This document shows positions 1 to 10,350 of a stretch of DNA of 64,000 nucleotides, in pieces. Source of the DNA: Paraphysomonas bandaiensis (Eukaryota > Chrysophyceae); assembly GCA_965644295.1 (NCBI GenBank), contig CBFFRP010000146.1, positions 434,001 through 498,000 on the forward strand, read 5' to 3'. The position numbers and the translations under genes are program-made. The notes under the pieces are model-generated. The model did not search any database and was not told where the DNA came from. It saw nothing but the letters and a program-made list of their open reading frames with translations. The stretch's first letter is position 1; the number at the start of each line of letters is the position of its first letter.

Positions 1-228
1 ATCCCTGCAGCTGTTGCTGGTGCTGTCTGGATGTTGTGGATATCTCTATGATGTGGTGACGATAACATGCTGCTGTGGGCGCCTATTAACAGATATAGAG
101 CCTGCGAGACGTGTCTATATCATCCTCCCACAGTGGAGATTGCAATACCTGCTGTTCAACTTCACTCGTAGGGGCCTATCTAATCTATAGTCTATTGATA
201 CATCCCTATTGCTGATATAATCGTTGCA
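1..228. other. Upstream flank, no gene seen
   Basis: Non-coding sequence in front of the first gene. No open frame, RNA gene or clear promoter motif is recognisable. It presumably holds the 5' flank and leader of the transporter gene that starts at 229. Confidence 0.5.
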
Positions 229-1902
229 ATGGCTGAGGCAGATTGGGAGCCCGGACTGTTAGATAAAATACTTCGATGTGGAAAAGGAAGCCCGAATATT
301 CGTGCCCTGGCCGGATACCACCTCCTTCGGATAATGCTAGCGATCATGATTGTGCATTCCGGTGTAGTCTTTGCCGGCGTCCTCACTTACGAGGCCTTAA
401 AAGTGAGTGACTGTATTAGTGACGACGACAGCGACGAGTCGTGCTCTGCTGATAAAGACGACGATTCAAATGATAATAGTGATGACTGTCGTCGTCTCTG
501 GGGTCTTATTAAGCCAGATTCTCTTCTGACAGTATTAGCCACTACTGCCGCTGTAGTGCTGGCGTTGTCTTCCATGTTCATGGGCACAATCGCTGATGCA
601 ACGCCTTACAGACGCCAGTTTGGTATAATTGGAACAAGTATGTGTGTAGTTGGTATGGCTCTCTGCACAAGTATACTGCAGCCGAATGAAGTCACCATTG
701 CCATATGTGGCGCCGGACTAGTAATTCACTACATATTTAAAGACTACCATTATATTGTCATAGAGAGTTACACCCCCGAATTATCCCACATTCCAGAGGA
801 AGTATCGACTATACTAAGTGTGACTAGTGTTTGGTTTTATGTCTTTGAGGTTTTAACAATCGTAGTGTGGGTCATAGTTGGCAGTTTTATTGCTGGGTCT
901 CTCTTTGGCTTTGTGGTTACGGTCGTATCTGTAGTTGTTGTCGGATGCTTGATACCAGTGGCGTATTCCCGCCTTCCAGATGTGGCCACTCCGCGGCCTT
1001 TTCCTCCTGGCACCTCGATAGTTTCATACACTCTTTCTCGTCAGGTGGAGATATTTTCAGAAATTTGCACAAAGTACCCTGACTTCGGCATCGTGTTACT
1101 GGCGAATATGATATACGATCCCGCACTTTCAGCTCTATTTGTGGCTGCCATACAGGTCCTCGTATCGAAATATCACTTCACCGCGTCGGATATACCCATC
1201 ATTCTTGGAGTAGCTATTATTAGTGCGATAGTTGGAGCCTACTTTGCCCGATGTGTATCATATGCCCCGGATTCATCTTGCCCGCCGAGTTCACTCTTAG
1301 TTAGGCAGAGCTCATTTCATTTGGACGCCAAATCGGGGAACGATACAGCTGTAAAACTATCATCAGAAGCTAAATTAGTGCAGTCTGTATCCAAGCATCC
1401 TAAGCGACTGAAGTGGTCCATTGTCATCGGTCTCATAGTAGTCACGGGCATTACAATATGTGGAACCTTTTTCTTAGTCCCGTGCGCTCTGGGTCTGGCT
1501 TGCTGGTTTGGTGCGATGTGGGGTATGTCACTCGCTTTCTGTTGGACATGTAGTAGCATTCTCCGCTCTGCGCTTGTTCCTGGAGGCTCTGAGGCTGAGT
1601 ACGCCGGGATCCTTTATACCACAACCAATGCCGTAAATTGGCTTCCGCTACTTATATTCTCTATTGCCAACGAAGTGTGGACAATAGAAGGGGCGATGCT
1701 CACTCTTGTATTGTTTTACCTAGCTGGGGGACTCGTGTTGGCGGCTGCCGATACGGATAGAGCTCTAAATGCAACTGTGGGCTCCTTGGAATTAAGACGA
1801 TGGGCGAATAAGGAATCGGCTTACTGGCTCAACAACATTGTCAAGGAAAACACGACTTGTGATACTCAATTAAATGATCACGTTGTCGACATAGAATTGT
1901 AG
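229..1902 (+). CDS. Major facilitator superfamily transporter, Atg22/UMF1-like
   Basis: Single-exon 557-aa polytopic membrane protein, ATG at 229, stop TAG at 1900-1902. About 11-12 hydrophobic segments are visible. TM1 lies near residues 25-50. It is followed by a strongly acidic, Ser/Asp/Cys-rich loop (about 57-88) and a second helix ending in an MFS-like cytosolic loop (residues reading GTIADATPYRRQFG), the usual D-x-x-x-R-R type motif after TM2. A long hydrophilic central loop (about 355-400) separates two halves of about six helices. The arrangement and the GxxAD...RR loop fit the Atg22/UMF1 branch of MFS, whose members include vacuolar amino-acid effluxers. The substrate cannot be read from sequence. 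The acidic insert between TM1 and TM2 is unusual. The MFS fold is fairly sure; the Atg22-like subfamily is an inference. Confidence 0.7.
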   Translation: MAEADWEPGLLDKILRCGKGSPNIRALAGYHLLRIMLAIMIVHSGVVFAGVLTYEALKVSDCISDDDSDESCSADKDDDSNDNSDDCRRLWGLIKPDSLLTVLATTAAVVLALSSMFMGTIADATPYRRQFGIIGTSMCVVGMALCTSILQPNEVTIAICGAGLVIHYIFKDYHYIVIESYTPELSHIPEEVSTILSVTSVWFYVFEVLTIVVWVIVGSFIAGSLFGFVVTVVSVVVVGCLIPVAYSRLPDVATPRPFPPGTSIVSYTLSRQVEIFSEICTKYPDFGIVLLANMIYDPALSALFVAAIQVLVSKYHFTASDIPIILGVAIISAIVGAYFARCVSYAPDSSCPPSSLLVRQSSFHLDAKSGNDTAVKLSSEAKLVQSVSKHPKRLKWSIVIGLIVVTGITICGTFFLVPCALGLACWFGAMWGMSLAFCWTCSSILRSALVPGGSEAEYAGILYTTTNAVNWLPLLIFSIANEVWTIEGAMLTLVLFYLAGGLVLAAADTDRALNATVGSLELRRWANKESAYWLNNIVKENTTCDTQLNDHVVDIEL

Positions 1903-2525
1903 TTGTGATTCATATTCAGATATTCGATCTTACTAGTGTTGTGTCTAGTGCAACTCCAGTAGTTTCTACTTGATATATTTTCATTTGTTATAGAGTTTTC
2001 TTTTGCATTTGTTTCGCAATATCAGAGGAGTACGTCTCTGGTTAGCTTAACATTGATGCGTATATTATGGACAACAACATGAATGTATCTATTAGATTCT
2101 CTTACTGGAAAATGTGCGTAAATTGCTCTGTATTTTAGGTTCTAAGTAAGTAGTATCAAATTAAATGAAACATGAGTTGATAATCAGGGAGAGGGTAGTA
2201 AGATGGTAAAGGCTACCTAATTAACTGAACGCAATTCACACTCCACGCTTTAATTATAAGTTAGTAACAATGTAATCAGTATCACTTATCATTCATTCCT
2301 CATCGTTATCGCTACTAGCAATCATTTTCATAAGATCTTAGATATATCACGATCTTATACGGTCAATATATTTCAGTTTCACTACTTAGAAATATTACTC
2401 TCAAGACATTAGTCCTCATAATTCAGCTAACTACTTCTGTATTCTTCCATTATAATCTAGTATCATTCTTCTCACAGTTCGTCAAAGAAAATTTCATGTC
2501 TGCTTGAATTTTTCCTTTGTCAAAA
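1903..2525. other. Intergenic, nothing recognised
   Basis: AT-rich sequence downstream of the transporter. It has no supported gene. Its 3' end runs into the first dispersed-repeat copy. Confidence 0.5.
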
Positions 2526-2797
2526 TGTAGTGAATGCCTGACTATTAGCAAAATAGGCGTCTAAGAGTCAGAACTAGTGCCGCAAAACAATATAACTAAC
2601 TAGTACTTAACTATAATATCCTACTATATCGCGCTACGAAAGCTGTTTGTGCGTCATCGCACTTTCGCTATCTATCCTTATGATGGTGAACAGCCCAGAT
2701 GGTTGACTTCAGTAGGCAGCCCAATACCCTGGATGGCTATTTATTACTCAAGGCTCAAAGACGTCTACACAAGTGACACTTATATTGGTGTCCCTTG
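2526..2797 (+). repeat. Dispersed repeat copy 1a (truncated)
   Basis: First of several copies of a repeat of roughly 430-530 bp found around 2.5-3.7, 14.1, 18.9, 19.4, 21.0 and 56.9 kb. Shared landmarks in this orientation are: a start at AGTGAATGTCTGATTATTAG; a block with AAGCTGCTTGTGCGTC; GGCAGCCCAATACCC; CAAAGACGTCTACACAAGTG; GTGTCCCTTG; and an end near GGTGCGAGTCCAACTTTGTTG. This copy stops inside the GTGTCCCTTG block, where copy 1b begins, so two copies are joined head to tail. There is no coding capacity. It could be a solo LTR, a MITE or another non-autonomous element. Confidence 0.75.
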
Positions 2798-3454
2798 TAG
2801 TGAATGTCTGATTATTTAGCAATAGGCGTTGAGACCTTGCATCAATTAGTGGCTAGAAGAATGCTAGTCATACTAGTTAGACCACTACCCGTAACTAATC
2901 AATACAAACTCTTTTATCCTACTATTTAACGCTACGAAAGCTGCTTGTGCGTCGCCGCAAGCACCAAGGTGCAACCACTTCCGTTCTTTTTGTGTGATAT
3001 GAAATTCGCCTTTATCGTGTGTCCGTGGACTCACCGGCGCTTTTGATCTGGGGGTCTCCCTTTGGGATGGGTCTCCATTGGTTTTGGAGGGGGCTCAGCA
3101 TTCTGAATTAGGGTCCTGAGTGCACCTAGTTCCAGATGTGTGGGTTGGGAGTGGTGGGGATTGTTGGGAGGAGGAGTTGGGTTTGTAGTATGTGTTACTG
3201 TGCTCCTGTGGGGCCGCGGGTGTAGATAGAGTTGTCGAAGCCGTCGGCGTTGTGGAGGTCTGGGCAGTCCAGTGCTCTGTCGGGTAGGACCTGTGAGGTG
3301 TGGACTAGTGTCCCTTGTACCACACAATCATTCTGCTATATGAGTGTGTAGAACAATATCTGCTGGCTATAAATACGTCTCATGTTAGTTTCCCAGCGAA
3401 ATATCTCCGGTACTTATCCCCCAAAACACCACGAAAAGGTGCGAGTCCGACTGT
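2798..3454 (+). repeat. Dispersed repeat copy 1b with a foreign GC-rich insert
   Basis: The copy begins with the family start (AGTGAATGTCTG) right after copy 1a. It runs to the CACTT box near 2985, is interrupted by unrelated G+T-rich sequence (about 2990-3306), and resumes at GTGTCCCTTGTACCACACAA to finish near 3454. The interruption replaces the middle of the repeat (the GGCAGCCCAATACCC and GACGTCTACAC blocks). This points to a replacement or a nested insertion with deletion. Confidence 0.65.
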
Positions 3455-3527
3455 AATATCTTTGCTTTTTATCCTTCGTATACTCTGTGCGCAATGCTTG
3501 TATAGGAATAGTGTTCCCATATTATAG

Positions 3528-3680
3528 CCCTCAACAAAGTCGGGTTCGCACCTTTTTGTGGTGTTCTGAGAGATAAGTACCAGAGATATTATTTTTCCGG
3601 GAAACTAAAGTGAGATATATTATATAGTCAGCAGATATTGTTCTGCCCAGTCATATAACTGAATGCTTGTGTGGTAATAC
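3528..3680 (-). repeat. Dispersed repeat, terminal fragment in opposite orientation
   Basis: This fragment holds only the end part of the family, reversed: CTCAACAAAGT, then a diverged form of the GCACCTTTT...GTGGTGTTCT...GATAAGTACC block, through to GAATGCTTGTGTGGTA. With the tail of copy 1b it forms an inverted pair about 75 bp apart, able to fold as a long imperfect hairpin. Confidence 0.65.
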
Positions 3681-4120
3681 CATAATAAAGATGGTTATTC
3701 ATGAACAATATAAATTAATTTAGAAGCTTTCGATTTGTAGTAGCTACTATATACAATAACGATATACTGACTACAATATATTGTGAGCTAGCAGTAAAAA
3801 TATTGATGAAATATTTGCCTTTTGATTATCAGTTTATTTTACAATATATGCTCTCTAGTCCTGTTCTCTTGTAAATCTATACTTATGTGAAGTGTGCACT
3901 GGACTTAATAACATAAAAGAAACTGGACTTTATCCGGTTAATTTCTTCTTACATCATAAACGATCAAATAGAAATGTCTACATTTCGAAAATGGTAATAT
4001 GAGTGCACTACCAACTACTTACAAGAGCATATTTTATACAATCATAAGTAAACCCAATATTTTATCGCCTGTCATAGCTCAGACATGAATATCGATAGTA
4101 TCGTCATATAAAGCTCTACG
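3681..4120. other. Intergenic, nothing recognised
   Basis: AT-rich 3' flank of the IQ/p25-alpha-like gene on the minus strand. No supported feature was found. Confidence 0.5.
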
Positions 4121-5509
4121 TTATTGTTCTTCAGTTTGCTCAAAGGAGTCGCATTTCGAATAGAGAATGGGTGTTTTGTCCAAAAGGGATATAACCGGAG
4201 GCCCTTCATCTCCTGAATACATCCTCCGTATTCCAGTACAGTGTGCCAGACTTTGCGCCAGTAGCTTTCCTTCCGTTCCTTTGATAGCTGCTACTTCAGG
4301 AAGAATGTACGTCCAGAACACATCAAAAGTAATACGTTTACCAAAGAGAACTCCCTCTGCAAATGTGTTGCTGACTGGGTCAAAAAAGTGTGCGACTATG
4401 CGTCGGAATATATGCCTGGCGTCTGCCGATGTAAAATCTATCGGTGGATCAAAAGGAATCAATGCAGTATCATAGCACAATCTCACGAAGTCATGGTTAG
4501 TCATTTCTCCAGTCGGTGCAAAGCGCATGAACGTTTTCTCACATGCATCCTTCAAGGTTTGATCGACGCCGCCTGCAACATTTTGTTCCTCTTCCTCCTT
4601 GGCGCAATTCGTTGGAGTTTGTTCAGGTGACCTCGCCGTGTCAATTAATAGTGGCTTTTGAATAGTCTGTGGCGTCTTCGGTGTCATTTTCATTGGACTA
4701 CGCACAGGACTACTTCCAGTTTCAGCTCGATGTCGATAAACCAATTGAATGCGAGCAAGATTCATGCGGAGTTCCTCGCGATTAAGTTCCCGACTGACGC
4801 TTCTAGTAACAGCTGGATTTGGAGATTTGATTGGAGATGGGCACTGCTGAATTCGTCGAACTTCGTTCTCACGACGAACGCGCACCTGGGCGAGCATGCG
4901 TCGAATCATACACTGTATAGATACTGCAGCGCTGTTGCGATAGCTCTCCATTTCCTCAGTGCTGGGATCTTCACATATGGTGTGATCTGTCACACTACCA
5001 TCGTCACCCTCAATTGCTTCAACCCAACATAGTTTGTTGACCATTTCATCAACACTTAGACCTTTGGACTGGGCAATTTCTGGGATCAATTCGAAACGAA
5101 ATATCATATAGTTAACTATGGGAATGTTGTTCGAAGCAAGAACAGACGTTCTTTTGAATAAGTTATCGACATCGTGAATTTTGAAATCTTTTTTAGAGAC
5201 TATTTTCGTACGACGACAAAATGATATGAAGAGTTCACGATTCATTTCACCTCGACAAAAGGACAAAAAGAGCTGTAATAGTTCTCGTTCGCATACATCT
5301 GACGTAACAATCATAAACTTCTCACAATTAACTCCACTTTCTCGTTCTCTCATACTTTTGTATAGTATTTCTGGTGTCAGCTCCAATGCTTTTTCTTCTA
5401 TTGTGAACTTGGATTCATTGTTCACACAGAGCTCCCTGATGTCCTTCTCAGATAGATTAGTAACCGAATCCTTCGCCACTGCCTTATTAACAGAACCTGA
5501 TGCTCCCAT
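4121..5509 (-). CDS. N-myristoylation-motif protein with IQ motif and p25-alpha/TPPP-like domains
   Basis: Single-exon 462-aa protein. It starts MGASGSVNK, which fits the N-myristoylation consensus (Gly2, Ser6, Lys9), so membrane anchoring is likely. Residues about 70-160 and 315-420 look like two diverged p25-alpha/TPPP-type helical units. The second carries the KRITFDVFW...PEVAAIKG signature, close to the TPPP core pattern of an Ile-x-Phe-x-x-Phe helix ending in Ala-x-x-Lys-Gly. Between them lie an IQ calmodulin-binding motif (194-216, SIQCMIRRMLAQVRVRR) and a linker (222-300) dense in Ser-Pro and Thr-Pro sites, a likely phosphorylated region. TPPP family members bind and bundle microtubules and are common in flagellated eukaryotes. 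A role linking membrane, calmodulin and the microtubule cytoskeleton is inferred. The first p25-like unit is less certain than the second. Confidence 0.65.
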   Translation of the reverse strand: MGASGSVNKAVAKDSVTNLSEKDIRELCVNNESKFTIEEKALELTPEILYKSMRERESGVNCEKFMIVTSDVCERELLQLFLSFCRGEMNRELFISFCRRTKIVSKKDFKIHDVDNLFKRTSVLASNNIPIVNYMIFRFELIPEIAQSKGLSVDEMVNKLCWVEAIEGDDGSVTDHTICEDPSTEEMESYRNSAAVSIQCMIRRMLAQVRVRRENEVRRIQQCPSPIKSPNPAVTRSVSRELNREELRMNLARIQLVYRHRAETGSSPVRSPMKMTPKTPQTIQKPLLIDTARSPEQTPTNCAKEEEEQNVAGGVDQTLKDACEKTFMRFAPTGEMTNHDFVRLCYDTALIPFDPPIDFTSADARHIFRRIVAHFFDPVSNTFAEGVLFGKRITFDVFWTYILPEVAAIKGTEGKLLAQSLAHCTGIRRMYSGDEGPPVISLLDKTPILYSKCDSFEQTEEQ

Positions 5510-5943
5510 TGTAAATTGAATAGGTTATAATAATCGAATCCTAAGTAAATATTTCAGTTCAAGTAACATGAAGGGGGGTCTGATACAGGCTCTTCGCAAT
5601 GATATATCAGGCTCAGCTCCAGCTCTAGTTTTGATATCTAAAGTTGAATATGAGCTATTTTGTTTCCTATCGGTTCCTGTGACTCAATCAGTCGTTTGCT
5701 AGAGATTGATCAGTCCAATAACTGTCTTCTTCTTAACGAGTATGTTGTTATCTTGTTGTGCTGGTGTACACATACATACCGCCACATCACATACATTCTT
5801 CAACGGCTCGAAGCCTGCTGATGATGATGTCACTCCCGAATTTCAGTGCCGTATTTCGCAGTATAAAGCGCTGCTGTACTTGTCCGCATACAGAAGTGGA
5901 ACACCAGGAATACGGAGAAAACACATGTGTGCTGTGGTCTGTA
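5510..5943. other. Intergenic between the IQ/p25 gene and the transposon
   Basis: 5' flank of the minus-strand IQ/p25-alpha gene, ending in the TA dinucleotide (5942-5943) next to the transposon's left terminal repeat. Short open frames around 5706-6002 run across the transposon boundary and do not look like genes. Confidence 0.5.
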
Positions 5944-5968
5944 GGAAGGCAGGTATCTATTATGGCCG
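5944..5968 (+). repeat. Left terminal inverted repeat of the pogo-type element
   Basis: Begins GGAAGGCAGGTATCTATTAT directly after a TA dinucleotide. It pairs with 10326-10350 at 23 of 25 positions. Confidence 0.85.
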
Positions 5969-7593
5969 TTTTTTTTGCACTTTTCAGATGCACTTAAAAT
6001 AACACTCAATGCATGTCTGATTGCAGTGAAAGCATCATTGGAAACGTAATGATTTTACCCATATTTCATTCTAAGTGACGAACTGCACTCATAATCTGAA
6101 TCTTTTGATATTCATCCTCAAAGTGAGCGCCTTAAGAGATTTTTGACCTCATTTCAGTTTTTGGTTTTTCAAAATGGCCGTTTTTTCCCTCTCAGATGAC
6201 TGCAAATCACAGTCACTTTAATTAAATTGGAGTATTTGGAGATGGTCATTGCTCATAGCGGCCATGTGGCGATACAGGTAGACTAAATTCATAGTGCTTG
6301 ACACGATGGTGCTCTTACTTTCAACTGATTCGCAGTATTTATGGTGATAAGTTCTGGTTGGGGAAAGGGGTCGATTTCGATACGCCGGCCCACCACACCT
6401 GCGAATGACCTCAACTGACCTGTAGATATACACTCAACTATTGCTCATTATATGCGCAATTCTATCAGCACACTAATTTGAGTATATGCTCTCCTCTGCG
6501 GCATTGTGCATCAAATTTCTGAAATAAGCGTGTGTTTAGATTAGCCAGACGATGACTCTAATGCTGCTCCTCTGGAGCGAAATGGAGGCTCTGGTGAATT
6601 GAGGAGGAAAGGGGGAGGACTCTGGAGCTATTTAGGGCTCAGGGTGACGCCCGGATTGAAAGTTCACTATTCTACAGGGGTCAGGGTGAGGCATGTGGAA
6701 CAGCACATGTAGACAGTGAAATTCATTGCACGGGGCTCTGCACGCAGTGGAACGTAGAGGGATCCATGTTGACGCAGCCCACCAGTGATCCTTGGCCGAA
6801 TGTTATTGGAACTGTGGATGTGGTCAAACCAACTGGCGCTTCCCCCGTCATGACTGATTGCTGTCCTAAACTTTTCAATGGTTGAACACCCAGACTCATA
6901 GTGGGTCGACTATTGATCCATGGGACATAAGGTACCCCTCTAGAGGAACAGCGGGAGCTCAGCAATAGCTTGCACTGGATAAAGGGCAGAGGGAACCTGG
7001 CCACCTCAGTATTCATACGATTCATAGTACTAAATCTTGCTTTCCAAATATATGTCATTGATGTCGAGTAGTACAGGAGCACTACAAGTGCTAGATTAAC
7101 TAAATTATTATTTTGAATTGTTTTTGTTCTCTTGTATATTCACTAATATATATTATTTCTACTACTTAATTTATATTATGTTACACCCATTGAGATTTAC
7201 TTAAAATCGGATATTGACTATGTAGTTGAGGGTGGCTTAGTTTGGTCAACAAGAAGAAGTATGTAGCCATCAGTGTTGAACTTTATTACTTTCATTCACC
7301 TCGTAATTAAATTTCACACTGGAGAAAAAAATATTAAAAATCCAAAACAAAAACGATGCTACGTAAAATCATACATACGACAGAGTTAAAGTAGATACGA
7401 ATATGTACTGCTGGTTTGTGGTATGTATGCGTTGACTTTGCATGAGCTGAAGTGATTACAATTGTATGCACTTTATCATGCGAAACATCCAAAGAAAATA
7501 AAGGACCGACCAGAAGGTCAAAGAAAATAAAGGACCAAGTGGGGTCAAAACAAAATAAGAGACTCGCAAGTACGCGATTAAATAGCAAGTAAC

Positions 7594-10126
7594 CTACGCC
7601 GCATCGATAGGCTCTCGGTCTGATTCCGATACATAAACCTCCTCTCTCTCCCTCTCCACTCCCCCGTGCAGCTGTCTCAACTTGTCAGACATCGGACCTT
7701 CGAGCTTGGCTATGAGGTAGGCCTTCGTGCCAACCTTTAGCTCAGGATCAATAGGAGTCGTTGCCTTAGGAAGGACATTTAGTGCTGCCCTCAGAGCATC
7801 ATTATTGGCCGTGCGCCAGTCATATTGCTGGTCGCGCACACGGAGTAGAAGGGCATCCACGGTCTCAACATGTCGGTGATATTCTTCCATCTGGCGGCGC
7901 TCCTTTTCGTCCTTACGGCGCTCTTTAGCCTGTCGCTCTTCCTCCCTCCGAGCCATGTAGGCCTCAATACGCTCGGCCGTTGACAGCACTGCACAGTGCC
8001 CCGTAGTGGTGTTGGGCATACCACCCCTCTCGTCCACCCCTCCCCCCTCCCTTTCTGCATCCTGACCCCTCACCTCATTCTCTAGGGCAACGTCCAATAC
8101 ACTTAACGCACCGCGGGGAATTGAGGCTTTCTTGTATCGGGCCTCCTCTGCCCTCGCTTGGGCCTGTTCACGTGCCGGAGCGAGAAAACTAGACTGGAAG
8201 AACTGTGCCGAAATACTACTAATAAGCACGCAATAGTTAATATCCCCAGGCTTGACCTCCTGGTAACGAACCCGCTTCATATTTGGGTTCTCCTCGCTGG
8301 GCTCCATGAGAGCGACTGGTCTGGGTGCCGAAAGCACCGATGCCTTACGGTCCATGTCCCGTTCATCCACATCATACACACCAGAGATAATACTATTAGA
8401 TGTCACCTTGTCTCTATGAACCTCGGCCACCTCCTCTCCCTCCAAGGGATCAACTAAAGGCCAAGTCAACGTCTTAGCAAAGGCATGCTTGATGCAACCA
8501 GGTAGCGTGGGGTCAGAGGTAAACTCATTCCATGCCTGATTGATTATTTCGTTGAAGTGAAAAACAATCATAGGCTCTCCTGGGTTTCTGTGCTTCCACC
8601 AGGAAAAGCACCTCCGATAGGCAGCTTTAAGCTTGGCATTGGGCCCGTTATCGATGGGGGCGTCATTAACAGAGTTGTTAGCACAGAGGAAATTGATATA
8701 CACTTTATGAGAAATAGCGTGCCGGATAGAGTTGGGGTCAAAGTGTGAGCTATGTCCATCAATGTAGACCCACTTAGCCCTGCCTGACGCTGACATCTCC
8801 GATACAGCTATTCGAAAGGTATTCCGGTCAGCATATCCCGACGGAGTAGAATCCACATGAAACGTGGGGTCGAGGTTGAGGTGCAAATGTCCCCTCATCG
8901 CCTCGCCATCACCACCCTGGTGAATGATGATGGGTCTTGTTGTCGACCCATCCGGGCGAATACCATACAGAAGTGTTACCCAGAAGGATGTATGCTCACC
9001 GTGTCTTGCAGAGAATCGCCTTTCCCTCCGCTCCTGGAAGAGTTTGAAGGTAGGGAAGGCGTGCCCCCAAGGGTCAAAGCCAATTTCGTCCCAGTTCTCG
9101 ATATCCTCCAGGTCTGGCCCATAAGACGGGAAGATCCCTTTCTCTATACACTCCCTGAGATGCTGTATGAACTTACGGGCCATAGTACTCGCCCGTGTCG
9201 GGCAGGCCGCTGCTGCCCGCTTGTAGGAAAGGTCAGATTTCTTCGTCAAAGCGGGCAAACAATTTTCACCAAGGTCAAAAGTGCACGACTTGAGAAAGTT
9301 GTCTCGAATAAAGGTTTTACTGCATTTTGCATGATCAAGGCGTACCGACTCCGGGGTGTCCTCGCCTCCATTGGCAGTGCGTATAGCACTGGCATGGGCG
9401 CGGCAATATTCCCTGGCTAGGGCTTGCATCTGGGCATTGCTATATCTGCACAAACAATTACAAATCGTACACTGTATGCCATCATACACATCATACACTT
9501 TCATGTACATACCCATATCCAGCTTTATCTTGAAGGTCCATCTTCGTAGCCATTACATCCCGATCCGCAATGGAGTAGAGCAAAGCTTTAGGACCAGACA
9601 GGGAGTAATCCAGCTCCATGATGGCCTCCCGCAACACAGAATGGTTCGTTGAATCGTTCCGAAACACATTGAACTCCTTCGTGGTGAGTCCATACAACTC
9701 CCTGATGGCGTTCATGTCCCGCCCCTGGGTGCGGATAGAGACACCGTACTCCGTGAGAACATATTCAGCGCTCTTGCCATCTATTACCCTGGCAATAAGT
9801 CCTGCCCTACGCTCCTCAACGGTATATACTTTGTAGCCCCGTTTGACGTCTACCTCAGGGATATTAGCGATTGTGTTGAGAATCGACCTTTCAGTCTTCA
9901 TACTGGGGAAGCTGCTCGTCTCTTCCGGCAGATCCGGCAAAGACTCTAACACCAAATTAACCTCTCGCTTGTGAGGTACATTTCCTGGAAGCACACCATA
10001 CTGCTTGGCATGCTTAACCTCAACCAAAACATTTCTTTTTCCCAATGGGGGCAATGTGACTTCGTCCATACGACTGTCAGTATGAGTATGAGTGATTCGG
10101 GGTCGCTGTGGACGTCCTCGCATCAT
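7594..10126 (-). CDS. Pogo/Tc1-like DDE transposase (821 aa, one intron)
   Basis: Exons 10126-9513 and 9445-7594. The 67-nt GT-AG intron (9446-9512) restores one frame of 821 codons plus stop. Residues about 100-135 form a helix-turn-helix-like segment (YTVEERRAGLIARVIDGKSA), probably the DNA-binding part. The catalytic DDE/DDD fold follows. The first Asp sits at about residue 324 in NWDEIGF, the second at about 434 in YIDGHSSH, and the third at about 470 in APIDNGPNAKLKAAYRR, matching the QPLD...K..Y pattern of DDE_1/pogo transposases. The C-terminal third is Arg/Glu-rich and coiled-coil-like. The gene lies inside matching inverted repeats, so the cut-and-paste role is well supported. The ATG at 10126 is the first in frame; a downstream Met at about residue 20 is also possible. 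Confidence 0.85.
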
Positions 10127-10325
10127 ATTCGATCAATTCTGCATGAAAATCAGATCAGACAACGTCATCATGAGCAGTGATTTCTGTTTACACTACCTGA
10201 TATAACTATATATAGTTTAGTTCTTGTGTAAGTATGTGAGGATGGTTTATAGTAAGATTTAAGGTTGTTCTGATGTGATTCAACACATAAAAATCGGCCA
10301 ATTCCGAAAAAAAAAAAAAGTAAAC

Positions 10326-10350
10326 CGGCCATTATAGGTACCTGCCTTCC
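10326..10350 (-). repeat. Right terminal inverted repeat of the pogo-type element
   Basis: Inverted copy of 5944-5968 with two mismatches, followed directly by TA at 10351-10352. It is preceded by an A/T homopolymer run (about 10308-10320), as the left end is followed by a T run. Confidence 0.85.

Larger units (their letters stand above)
5944..10350 (-). mobile_element. Pogo/Tc1-type DNA transposon, complete with TIRs and TA target duplication
   Basis: Element of 4,407 bp. It is bounded by 25-bp terminal inverted repeats that match at 23 positions (5944-5968 and 10326-10350), each flanked on the outside by TA (5942-5943 and 10351-10352). This is the target duplication typical of the Tc1/mariner/pogo superfamily. 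It carries one spliced DDE transposase gene on the minus strand (7594-10126). About 1.6 kb of non-coding sequence (5969-7593) lies between the transposase stop and the left end. A second short ATGGCCGTTTTTT block near 6172 resembles the inner part of the left TIR and may be a subterminal repeat. Intact ends plus an uninterrupted transposase suggest a young, possibly active copy. Confidence 0.85.

Noticed and set aside
3031-3327. 98-aa minus-strand frame rich in Pro/Arg/His
   Set aside because: It is a by-product of the G/T-rich island. No domain, and low-complexity composition.
6723-7082. 119-aa minus-strand frame inside the transposon
   Set aside because: No recognisable motif, no partner exon and irregular composition. 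Treated as chance.
8857-9420. 187-aa plus-strand frame opposite the transposase
   Set aside because: Antisense shadow of the transposase coding sequence.
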